DNA from: Chloroflexota bacterium
GTDB lineage: Bacteria; Chloroflexota; Anaerolineae; Promineifilales; Promineifilaceae
NCBI GenBank assembly: GCA_008501785.1
Contig: QQUD01000455.1
Location: forward strand, 1 to 10,076
Reading direction: 5' to 3'
Length of the DNA stretch: 10,076 bases
Positions within the stretch are counted from its first letter, which is position 1; the number at the start of each line of letters is the position of its first letter. Of the stretch, positions 1 to 5,630 are shown piece after piece. Position numbers and translations under genes: made by a program. The notes beneath the pieces were generated by a model. That model saw only the letters and a list, made by a program, of their open reading frames with translations, made no database searches and was not told the DNA's origin.

Positions 1-374
1 CTCACTTGCACAATGTATTGTTAACAGATGGCTGCCGCATTCATGATGCCACCATTCGCAATTCTGTAGTTGGATTACGCAGTATTGTTGGACCAGATGT
101 TAGCATCACATCATCAGTTGTAATGGGAGCCGATTATTATGAACCTGATGATATGAAAAACGAGAGTTTGAGAAAGTCACGCCCAGATATTGGCGTTGGA
201 TCAGGATCGGTGATTGAAGGGGCAATAATAGATAAGAATGCACGCATTGGTCGCAATGTAACGATTCGCAGTATTCCAAATCGGCCAGATGCTGAAGGGG
301 GGAATTGGGTTTCACGTGATGGTATTATTATTGTGCCGAAGAATGCGATTATTCCAGATGGTACAGTTATTTAG
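1..374 (+). CDS. glgC: Glucose-1-phosphate adenylyltransferase (ADP-glucose pyrophosphorylase), C-terminal part
   Basis: This is the 3' end of a gene that begins outside the window; the reading frame is open from base 3. The visible 123 or so residues form the C-terminal left-handed beta-helix of GlgC, seen as hexapeptide-like repeats rich in I/V (DGCRIHDATIRNSVVGLRS, VIEGAIIDKNARIGRNVTI) plus the GADYYE and IIDKNARIGRNV stretches. It ends in the family-typical GIIIVPKNAIIPDGTVI. The enzyme makes ADP-glucose from glucose-1-phosphate and ATP, the committed step of bacterial glycogen synthesis, and acts in the cytoplasm. The beta-helix takes part in tetramer assembly and allosteric control; the catalytic N-terminal domain is not in view. 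The style is closest to plant/cyanobacterial-type GlgC. The stop TAG is at 372-374. The next gene is convergent, with a shared hairpin between them. Confidence 0.93.
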   Translation, partial: HLHNVLLTDGCRIHDATIRNSVVGLRSIVGPDVSITSSVVMGADYYEPDDMKNESLRKSRPDIGVGSGSVIEGAIIDKNARIGRNVTIRSIPNRPDAEGGNWVSRDGIIIVPKNAIIPDGTVI

Positions 375-381
375 TTGATTT

Positions 382-427
382 AAGGATTAGAGATTAGAGG
401 TTGGAAAATCTTTACTCTCTAATCCTT
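382..427. terminator. Bidirectional hairpin terminator between convergent genes, built from heptamer repeats
   Basis: A 12-bp perfect stem is formed by AAGGATTAGAGA (382-393) and its complement (416-427). The loop is 22 nt, and a T run follows at 426-431. It lies 7 nt after the glgC stop and overlaps the stop codon of the convergent gene at 419, so it can end both transcripts. The left side is a period-7 array (GATTAGA, GATTAGA, GGTTGGA; 385-405). The right side read on the minus strand shows the same period (GATTAGA, GAGTAAA). Confidence 0.6.
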
Positions 428-715
428 TTTTGATCCATTTTGGGTGGATTGTATGTGTTCTGCGGCAATTTCTGGCGTTTCAAACGTTTCTTTTAAGTGT
501 CCAAATACTTGAACTTGTTTTAGTCGATATTGAATGGTTGCAGCATACCAGGTGTGTTCGGCGATAGGTGGTTTTACAGCGCCACATAATGTTGCTTCTG
601 CAATGGGTTGAGGGAATTGCCAAATTACCCAGGTATTTAAATCATCAAATGAAAGCTCTGTTGGACCATCTGTTTTTAGATGCAAATTTGCCACTTTTTT
701 TGTTTTAGAAGTCAT
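419..715 (-). CDS. Hypothetical 98-residue protein, family not recognised
   Basis: I do not recognise this protein. Reality is supported by a very strong ribosome binding site, AAAGGAGG (720-727 on the plus strand), 4 nt before the ATG at 715, and by its clean fit between glgC and the HAD gene. It is a small soluble protein with no signal peptide or membrane span. The N-terminus is basic (MTSKTKKVANLHLK). The centre is aromatic and Pro-rich (WVIWQFPQPIAEATLCGAVKPP, 31-52, contains W and C), followed by an HTWYAATIQYRLKQVQVFGHL stretch, probably beta-strands, and a polar Lys/Asn-rich tail. A small beta-rich binding protein is possible, but no function can be assigned. It lies downstream of the HAD gene on the same strand, after a 119-bp gap containing repeats. 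Its stop lies within the terminator hairpin. Confidence 0.65.
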   Translation of the reverse strand: MTSKTKKVANLHLKTDGPTELSFDDLNTWVIWQFPQPIAEATLCGAVKPPIAEHTWYAATIQYRLKQVQVFGHLKETFETPEIAAEHIQSTQNGSKKD

Positions 716-734
716 ATCCCCTCCTTTGAAAATG

Positions 735-758
735 GCTAACAGCTAACAGCTATTAGCT
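735..758. repeat. Heptanucleotide tandem repeat (GCTAACA)
   Basis: Three period-7 units and a partial fourth run GCTAACA, GCTAACA, GCTATTA, GCT. The array lies upstream of the ribosome binding site of the 98-aa gene. The outer units can also pair (GCTAA with TTAGC). It is non-coding, and its period matches the arrays at 385-405 and 3937-4020. Confidence 0.6.
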
Positions 759-765
759 TTCCGTC

Positions 766-782
766 CGTGGTGATGCACCACG
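766..782. repeat. Small palindrome CGTGGTG-ATG-CACCACG
   Basis: A perfect 7-bp inverted repeat with a 3-nt centre lies in the gap between the HAD gene and the 98-aa gene. It contains a GTG-N-TGCAC-like core that faintly resembles the GTGC-NNN-GCAC family around 6360-6490 and 7256-7285. It could be an operator or an mRNA hairpin in the 98-aa gene leader. There is no T run, so a terminator is unlikely. Confidence 0.45.
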
Positions 783-834
783 TTTATAAAACCCCTCTGT
801 ATGTCAATAGAACACGGACCAGCAATTTTTTAAT

Positions 835-1527
835 TTATTCTTCTAATAAAATATTGAGTACATGGTTTGTATCAGTAAGATTCTCAAGTAAGTGATCGGG
901 TTGGTATTTAGCAAGTGTTGATGATGCATGCCACCCGCTGGCAACAGCAACGGCCGTTGCCTTTCCAGCCCTCGCACATAAAATATCAGCCGGTGTGTCA
1001 CCAATAATCACTGTATTGTTACCATTGAATGTGTGCCCCGTCAATGCGGATGCGCGTTCCATAGCAATGGCTGGTAACTCATTTCGATCCAAGGCATCTG
1101 ATCCGTAAGCACCAACCGTAAACTGGGATGGTGCAATACCTGCTGCAGATAATTTGAGAGGAGCCGTTTTTGATGCATTTCCGGTTAATAAGCCTAAAAT
1201 AAATAAGTTTTCATGTGCTTTCAACGATTTTAAGAGATTATCAACGCCAGGACAGGCGTCCATGCCTTTTTCCCAAAAGATAACAAGCCCTTTTTCTGAC
1301 ATGCGTTGGAAAACATCGGGTAATTTGGCTTGTATTTGGAATTGGTCAACTCCGGCTGCCATAAGCAGGTCTGTCACGATGCGGGTGTCGAGTTTGCCGC
1401 TCATTTGATAAGTGTCGATAGGACCTGTGGTGCCAAATATTTCTTGCAGCGATTCACGAAGGGTTTCGCGCCCTGCTCCGTGACTGCGAATTAATGTGCC
1501 GTCGATGTCGAATAAGATGAGTTTCAT
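835..1527 (-). CDS. HAD-superfamily hydrolase, phosphoglycolate-phosphatase-like
   Basis: A 230-residue cytoplasmic phosphatase of the haloacid dehalogenase fold. All four HAD motifs are visible. The nucleophile motif is FDIDGT (D7, with D9 as acid/base). The motif II Thr is in LLTGN (T115), the motif III Lys is K125 in LKLSAAGI, and the motif IV acidic pair is in IIGDTPADI (D177, D181). The helical segment between motifs I and II fits a C1-type alpha cap as in Gph/PGMB-like enzymes. The substrate is a phosphomonoester, but its identity cannot be read from sequence. I chose the ATG at 1527 because the DIDGT motif follows at once and this start lies 5 nt after the stop of the upstream aldolase gene. 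An upstream in-frame ATG at 1575 would overlap that gene by 43 bp and add 16 residues that do not look like the family. No good Shine-Dalgarno is seen, so translational coupling is likely. Confidence 0.88.
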   Translation of the reverse strand: MKLILFDIDGTLIRSHGAGRETLRESLQEIFGTTGPIDTYQMSGKLDTRIVTDLLMAAGVDQFQIQAKLPDVFQRMSEKGLVIFWEKGMDACPGVDNLLKSLKAHENLFILGLLTGNASKTAPLKLSAAGIAPSQFTVGAYGSDALDRNELPAIAMERASALTGHTFNGNNTVIIGDTPADILCARAGKATAVAVASGWHASSTLAKYQPDHLLENLTDTNHVLNILLEE

Positions 1528-1532
1528 GAGTT

Positions 1533-2447
1533 TTATACGGTGTGTTGTTCTAAGATATTTTTTAGTGTAGGCCAAACAGGTTGGGTGGGCATGGGGCGTG
1601 GTGGAACGGCCGTTCCCACCCCAATCCCTCGCTCCGTCAAAATCGCCTTAATTGCGCCAATCCGTGCCCCATCTGGTAATTTTCTGAGCAATTGGTTGAT
1701 GGTTTTGTGCCATTTTCGTGCTGTTTCCAGATCGCCTTCACCAACCGCTTTTGTCAAAGCAACGAAAGGCTCTGGGACGGCCGTACTCAACCCACTAATC
1801 ATGCCATGCGCCCCCATTGCCAGCGAACTCATTGCGATTGCTTCATTACCAACCAACACAATATGTGAGTCGGCAAATGCAGCGATTTGCTGACGAATGA
1901 GCTGCGCATCTGATAAGCTAGATTTGATGCCAGCTAGAGTGGGCACGGCGTCAATTAATTTTGGAATTAGCGTTGGTGCAATGCCATTTACAGCCATATG
2001 TTTAATGTCATAAAGTAGCAAGGGTATTTCTGGCGCAGCTTCGCTAACCGTGCGGTAGTAATTGACAAGGGCATCATCATGAACACCATAATAATAAGGC
2101 GTAACGGCCGCAATGCCATCAACGCCAAGCTCAGCAGCATGACGAGTCAGCGCAACGGCCGTATCCATCCGATTCGCGCCCACATGCAAGATGACAGGTA
2201 AACGGCCGTTCATCGCTAACACCGCTGCCTCTGCCAACCGTATCCGCTGCTGCACATCAAACAAAATGCCTTCACCTGTCGTTCCCGCTACAAACAGACC
2301 TTTGGCCCCGGCATCTATCAAAAATTGAACAAGTTGGGGAATAACAGCCGTATTCACCGTCACCCCATCTGCTAAGACTGGTGTCGCCATCGCTGGTGAA
2401 ACACCATGCAGGATTTTCGTTTTGAGCGCTTGGATTTTAGATTTCAT
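1533..2447 (-). CDS. DapA/NanA-superfamily (class I) aldolase, substrate unknown
   Basis: A 304-residue TIM-barrel Schiff-base lyase. It shows the pyruvate-carboxylate-binding motif GTTGEG (55-60), TPYYY (116-120), the catalytic Tyr in LLLYD (Y146) and the Schiff-base Lys in AGIKSSLSD (K175), spaced 29 apart, close to the 28 in E. coli DapA. Where true dihydrodipicolinate synthases have a NVPxRTG-type loop carrying the substrate-binding Arg, this protein reads YDIKHMAVNG. The Arg is absent, so lysine biosynthesis is unlikely. Other members of the family (N-acetylneuraminate lyase, KDG/KDPG or 4-hydroxy-2-oxoglutarate-type aldolases, dehydratases) are better candidates. The start ATG is at 2447, preceded by only a weak GGGCAAATT site. 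The HAD phosphatase follows after 5 nt, so the two are probably co-transcribed. Four ACGGCCGT palindromes lie in this gene, the densest in the window. Family call is firm; substrate is open. Confidence 0.88.
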   Translation of the reverse strand: MKSKIQALKTKILHGVSPAMATPVLADGVTVNTAVIPQLVQFLIDAGAKGLFVAGTTGEGILFDVQQRIRLAEAAVLAMNGRLPVILHVGANRMDTAVALTRHAAELGVDGIAAVTPYYYGVHDDALVNYYRTVSEAAPEIPLLLYDIKHMAVNGIAPTLIPKLIDAVPTLAGIKSSLSDAQLIRQQIAAFADSHIVLVGNEAIAMSSLAMGAHGMISGLSTAVPEPFVALTKAVGEGDLETARKWHKTINQLLRKLPDGARIGAIKAILTERGIGVGTAVPPRPMPTQPVWPTLKNILEQHTV

Positions 2448-2498
2448 AATTTGCCCAATGCCTCATAAATAAATAAAGTTGTTAAGAAACAATCAAAC

Positions 2499-2564
2499 TA
2501 TCAAAGATGACGCAGATTACGCAGATAAAAGAAAAAATCGGCGAAATCAGCGCAATCTTTGATA
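2499..2564. repeat. Large imperfect inverted repeat with period-9 units
   Basis: Two 28-nt arms (2499-2526 and 2537-2564) are complementary at 23 of 28 positions, with the outer TATCAAAGAT/ATCTTTGATA perfect. They flank a 10-nt A-rich loop. The left arm contains period-9 units (GATGACGCA, GATTACGCA, GAT). It begins 8 nt past the stop of the aminotransferase gene on the minus strand. It could fold at the 3' end of that mRNA as a terminator or stabilising hairpin, though no clear U run follows. Confidence 0.6.
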
Positions 2565-2571
2565 AACACCA

Positions 2572-3903
2572 CTATTTTAAATAACGTTTTTCAGCGTCTG
2601 TCAACGCTTCTTCAAACATCGCCAGCGCATCATCAACCAGATTACGGGTGATATTGAGCGGCGGTGTCATGCGAATGGCGTTTGTGCCACACGGAATGAA
2701 CAATACCCCATGCTCAAACGCATATTGAATGATGTGATTGCGTAAATCAACCGCAGGTTCTTTGGTTTGCTGATTTTTGACAAATTCGATGCCAATCATC
2801 AAACCACGACCGCGTACCTCGCCGATAGTTGCATGGCGTGCTTGAATTTCAGCCAATGCATCCATGATGTAATTACCAGTCTCAGTTGCCTGCTCCATTA
2901 CATTTTCATCGTCAATGACGTTCAGTGTTGCGAGTGCAGAAACGGCCGCTACCGGGTTGCCGCCATACGTACTGCCGTGAGCGCCTGGTGTCCACATCAT
3001 AATATCTTCTGGGGCCAAAATGCCACCAATGGGCATGCCGCTGCCTACGCCTTTGGCAAAACAAACAATGTCTGGCTCCACACCTTCATGCTCAATTGCC
3101 CACCATTTGCCGGTGCGACCGACACCACTTTGAATTTCATCTGCGATCATCAAAATGCCGTGTTTATCACAAATTTCGCGTAGGCGTGGGAAGAAGTTAG
3201 GTGCTGGCACAATATAACCACCTTCACCTTGAATCGGTTCGACCAAAATACCTGCTACATCTTGTGGTGAAACTAAATTTTCGAAAACAACGTTTTCCAA
3301 ATAATTGATGACGGTATCCCCATAACTTTCGCCATCTTGCATATTTAATATGGGGCGATAGGCATTAGGGTAGGGCATATGAATAACTTCAACGCCTGAT
3401 GCGTAACGAGCACGCTGTACAGACTTGCTGGCAGTAAAGGAAAGTGAGCCAAGCGTGCGTCCATGAAATCCACCGATAAAGCCAATGAACTTTTTGCGAC
3501 CTGTTTTATACATGGCTAGTTTAATGGCCGCTTCAATCGCTTCTGTACCGGAATTGCCAAAGTAGACACGTGCTTTTTTGGAAAAGGGAGCAGTCGTTTC
3601 AAGCTTTTCGGCTAGCTCAACGGCTTCAGGGTAGAAGAAGTCGGAGAGGCAGACGTGCCAGAACTTTTCGATTTGGTCTTTAACGGCCGTTTCTACCTTC
3701 GGATGCCGGTGCCCCACATTCATCACTGCAATGCCTGCCATAAAATCAATATAGCGTTTGCCATCCACATCCCACAATTCTGCACCCTGGGCACGGTCTA
3801 CCACTAGCGCATACTCTCGTGTATAAGAGGGGGAGAGTACATCTAAATCACGTTCAATAATTGCCTGCCCAACTGGACCGGCTCCATCCATTAAGAAGTC
3901 CAT
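2572..3903 (-). CDS. Class III PLP-dependent aminotransferase or amino-acid racemase
   Basis: A 443-residue fold-type I PLP enzyme of the ornithine/GABA aminotransferase group. Visible motifs: ELWDVDGKRYIDFMAGIAV (42-60), the phosphate-cup GNSGTEA (116-122), FHGRT (146-150), VEPIQGEGG (221-229), LMIADEIQSGVGRTG (251-265, with D255 pairing the PLP pyridine nitrogen) and the Schiff-base Lys K284 in CFAKGVGSGMPIGG. The C-terminus has RMTPPLNIT. Known members transfer amino groups from ornithine, acetylornithine, GABA or lysine to 2-oxoglutarate. The N-terminus (GQAIIERDLDVLSPSYTREYALVVDRAQG) recalls the archaeal-type GABA aminotransferase / broad-specificity amino-acid racemase branch, so a racemase is possible. 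The start ATG at 3903 follows AGGAG with 8-nt spacing. It is followed by a hairpin and the aldolase gene, which may share its pathway. One AACGGCCGTT sits at 3682. Confidence 0.92.
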   Translation of the reverse strand: MDFLMDGAGPVGQAIIERDLDVLSPSYTREYALVVDRAQGAELWDVDGKRYIDFMAGIAVMNVGHRHPKVETAVKDQIEKFWHVCLSDFFYPEAVELAEKLETTAPFSKKARVYFGNSGTEAIEAAIKLAMYKTGRKKFIGFIGGFHGRTLGSLSFTASKSVQRARYASGVEVIHMPYPNAYRPILNMQDGESYGDTVINYLENVVFENLVSPQDVAGILVEPIQGEGGYIVPAPNFFPRLREICDKHGILMIADEIQSGVGRTGKWWAIEHEGVEPDIVCFAKGVGSGMPIGGILAPEDIMMWTPGAHGSTYGGNPVAAVSALATLNVIDDENVMEQATETGNYIMDALAEIQARHATIGEVRGRGLMIGIEFVKNQQTKEPAVDLRNHIIQYAFEHGVLFIPCGTNAIRMTPPLNITRNLVDDALAMFEEALTDAEKRYLK

Positions 3904-3932
3904 CTTTTTAGCTCCTAGCTTGAAGTTGAGAT

Positions 3933-4020
3933 AAAAGGTAAGAGGTATGGGGTATGAGGTATGAAGTTCAACTCTTCTTCATACCTCTTACCTTTTACTT
4001 CTTACCTCTTACTTCCTACT
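3933..4020. repeat. Head-to-head heptanucleotide arrays forming a large hairpin
   Basis: On the plus strand, four period-7 units run from 3937 to 3964 (GGTAAGA, GGTATGG, GGTATGA, GGTATGA). From 4020 back to 3979 the minus strand carries six period-7 units of the same type (AGTAGGA, AGTAAGA, GGTAAGA, AGTAAAA, GGTAAGA, GGTATGA). The arrays face each other across a centre at 3967-3976 and can pair in two registers. These are 3933-3949 with 3980-3996 (17 bp, perfect) and 3956-3966 with 3977-3987 (11 bp, perfect). The element fills the gap between clpS (stop 4019) and the aminotransferase start. Confidence 0.7.
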
Positions 4021-4342
4021 ATTCTGGTTCAATTGTAAAATGCAGTGGATACCCTTCCAGGCTGGCGGCGAAATGCGCTTTTCCAACGCGCTTTTTTGCC
4101 TCTGGCATAGGAAGGGTGATAACGTAGGCAATTCCCTTGATGTGAGCTGTGAGCATTACAACTTCAGCTTCGGGAAAGGTCAATTCGAAGATGCGTGTCA
4201 ATACCGAAACCACAAAATCCATCGGGGTTACGTCATCATTATGAATGATAACACGGCCGTTTGGCTCCTCTGCCTCCAATTGTTCGGTATCAAAATCCAA
4301 ATCCCACTGGACATCATCATCCAGGTGTAATTTCCACTGCAT
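4019..4342 (-). CDS. clpS: ATP-dependent Clp protease adaptor ClpS
   Basis: A 107-residue cytoplasmic adaptor that delivers N-degron substrates to the ClpA/ClpC-ClpP protease. The diagnostic core is NGRVIIHNDDVTPMDFVVSVL (the HNDD-TPM-FV pattern; Asn and the two Asp form part of the N-degron pocket). It is followed by the helical region FPEAEVVMLTAHIKGIAYV and the C-terminal HFAASLEGYPLHFTIEPE, matching the family's A-x-x-x-GYPL-x-x-T-x-E ending. I place the start at the ATG at 4342, which has GAGG 7 nt upstream and gives the usual ClpS length. A longer frame opens at a TTG at 4384, but a promoter -10 lies within that extension. No clpA/clpC is adjacent. One palindrome copy (CACGGCCGTT, 4252) encodes the NGRV preceding the core. 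Confidence 0.93.
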   Translation of the reverse strand: MQWKLHLDDDVQWDLDFDTEQLEAEEPNGRVIIHNDDVTPMDFVVSVLTRIFELTFPEAEVVMLTAHIKGIAYVITLPMPEAKKRVGKAHFAASLEGYPLHFTIEPE

Positions 4343-4372
4343 CCATTTCCTCATTTTAAAAATATCCGCGCA

Positions 4373-4381
4373 ATTGTACCA
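4373..4381 (-). promoter_or_regulatory. Extended -10 promoter of clpS
   Basis: The minus strand reads TGG-TACAAT (TACAAT at 4373-4378 with an upstream TG), an extended -10 that would start RNA near 4366, about 24 nt before the clpS ATG at 4342. There is no good -35 hexamer at standard spacing. The region where it should lie carries the short palindrome AATTT-GT-AAATT (4396-4407), which may be an operator. Confidence 0.45.
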
Positions 4382-4445
4382 CAACCTCGTATGGCAATTT
4401 GTAAATTCACATGATGTATTTTGGGTAATTGCAATCCTTTATCGT

Positions 4446-5408
4446 TTACAGACCCATCATAAATTGAAAAATGCGGTCTTGATGTCCGGCTAAATCTTCA
4501 TGTGCAAAGTCTGGGTACAGTTCAAACGATTTTGGGGATTTAATTTTGTTGTACGCAGCAAATTGGCTCGATGGTGGGCAAATTTCGTCTTGCAGCCCCA
4601 CACTCATCATCACCTCAGCCTGAATGCGTGGGCATAAATGTTGTACGTCAATATACCCTAGCTTTGTGAAAATCTCGGACTCTTGTTCATGACGTGGATC
4701 AAAACGTCGAAAGTATGAGCGTAATTCACCATATGCATCGACATCTAAGCTCATCTCCCAAACGCGCTGATAATCACATAAAAATGGATAAACAGGGGCC
4801 GCACGTTTGATGCGTGGCTCCAAAGCCGCACAAACTAATGTCAATGCACCACCCTGGCTGCCACCCATTGCGCCTACGCGATTTTCATCTACATCTGGCA
4901 TTGCCATGACGATGCGAGCTAGCTGTGCTGTGTCTAGAAAAATTTGGCGAAAGGCGAGCTTTTCGGGTGCATCGTCAAGTCCACGCACGATATGCCCGTT
5001 CAAGGTCCAGCCAGTTGTGCCACCGGGGTCCTCTGATAAGCCGCCTTGCCCACGACAGTCGAGAGCTGCGACGGTTACGCCTGCCGCTGCATAACCGAGT
5101 TTATCTTGCCAGTCACCTGAATACATTGAGTAGCCATGAAACATGAGAACGGCGGGATGTGGCTCTGGTTTGTTTTTGGGGCGAATCAATTTTGCATGGA
5201 CCCGTGCCCCGCCAACGCCGGTGAAATAGAGATGGAAACATTCTGCAAAATCGACTTGAAAATCGGCCGGAACCAGTTCAACCTGGGGATCAATGGCCTG
5301 CATTTCAGCTAAACCACGTTCCCAAAAGTCATCAAAGTTTGCTGGACGTGGGTTGATACCCTGATAAGTGTAAAGTTCCTCAAGTGGAAAATCGAAATTA
5401 AGTGGCAT
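4446..5408 (-). CDS. CE7-family acetyl esterase (acetyl xylan esterase / cephalosporin-C deacetylase)
   Basis: A 320-residue alpha/beta hydrolase, the usual length for carbohydrate esterase family 7. The family signatures RGQGGLSEDP (119-128), GGSQGG (182-187, nucleophile S184), GLQDEICPPS (271-280, catalytic D274) and YPDFAHE (298-304, catalytic H303) are all present, giving a complete Ser-Asp-His triad. The oxyanion-hole region is FHGYSMYSGDW. CE7 enzymes remove acetyl groups from acetylated xylo-oligosaccharides and related small esters. No signal peptide is visible, so it should act in the cytoplasm on imported acetylated sugars. The start ATG at 5408 has GGAGG 5 nt upstream and starts the family-typical N-terminus (LNFDFPLEELYTYQG). 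An upstream ATG at 5477 is rejected because the promoter lies inside that extension. It is transcribed on the minus strand and is divergent from the thioredoxin gene. Confidence 0.93.
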   Translation of the reverse strand: MPLNFDFPLEELYTYQGINPRPANFDDFWERGLAEMQAIDPQVELVPADFQVDFAECFHLYFTGVGGARVHAKLIRPKNKPEPHPAVLMFHGYSMYSGDWQDKLGYAAAGVTVAALDCRGQGGLSEDPGGTTGWTLNGHIVRGLDDAPEKLAFRQIFLDTAQLARIVMAMPDVDENRVGAMGGSQGGALTLVCAALEPRIKRAAPVYPFLCDYQRVWEMSLDVDAYGELRSYFRRFDPRHEQESEIFTKLGYIDVQHLCPRIQAEVMMSVGLQDEICPPSSQFAAYNKIKSPKSFELYPDFAHEDLAGHQDRIFQFMMGL

Positions 5409-5444
5409 GTTGACCTCCAAATTGACAATGATTAAAGCGCTGCC

Positions 5445-5473
5445 ATTATTACGTGAAGATGTTGCCTGGTCAA
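5445..5473 (-). promoter_or_regulatory. Sigma70-type promoter of the CE7 esterase gene
   Basis: The minus strand has TTGACC (5468-5473), a 17-nt spacer and AATAAT (5445-5450): 5/6 matches to each consensus hexamer. RNA would start near 5438, about 30 nt before the esterase ATG, with the GGAGG site in the leader. This supports the 5408 start over 5477. Just upstream lies an inverted repeat AGCGTTG/CAACGCT (5489-5495 and 5521-5527) that could be a regulator site. Confidence 0.55.
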
Positions 5474-5574
5474 ACAATGAGAAGTGTAAGCGTTGTGTAA
5501 AAATATGCCCTGTGTTGATGCAACGCTAATGTTTGCGACGTACTATTTTGGCTAAACGGCCGTTTCCGCTCCAA

Positions 5575-5610
5575 GCTGAAATGCTGACAAGCTGACCGGC
5601 TGACATGCTA
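5575..5610. repeat. Period-8 tandem repeat (GCTGAC-NN) upstream of the thioredoxin gene
   Basis: Four 8-nt units start at 5575, 5583, 5591 and 5599 with GCTGAA, GCTGAC, GCTGAC and GCTGAC, followed by a partial GCTA at 5607. The array ends about 20 nt before the ATG of the thioredoxin gene, just before its AGGTG ribosome binding site, so it is likely in the mRNA leader. The only intergenic AACGGCCGTT of the window (5555-5564) lies 10 nt upstream. Confidence 0.6.
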
Positions 5611-5630
5611 AAAAAACAGGTGATAAGATT

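Noticed and set aside
783..807. TTGACA (802-807) and TATAAA (783-788) on the minus strand as a promoter for the 98-aa gene
   Set aside because: The spacer is 13 nt, too short for a sigma70 promoter.
1528..1575. Longer start for the HAD gene at 1575
   Set aside because: It would overlap the aldolase gene, and the extra 16 residues precede the family-typical MKLILFDIDGT start.
2458..2499. TTGATT-17-TTTATT on the minus strand as a promoter for the aldolase operon
   Set aside because: Only 4/6 matches in each hexamer within AT-rich sequence; not better than chance.
4343..4384. TTG start for clpS at 4384
   Set aside because: A better ATG with a GAGG site lies at 4342, and the predicted -10 element falls inside the extension.
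5409..5477. Upstream ATG for the CE7 esterase at 5477
   Set aside because: The best promoter of the window (5445-5473) lies inside it, and the ATG at 5408 has GGAGG and gives the family length.
5515..5546. TTGATG and TACTAT as a promoter for the chaperedoxin gene
   Set aside because: The spacer is 20 nt and both hexamers are mediocre, so I could not support it.
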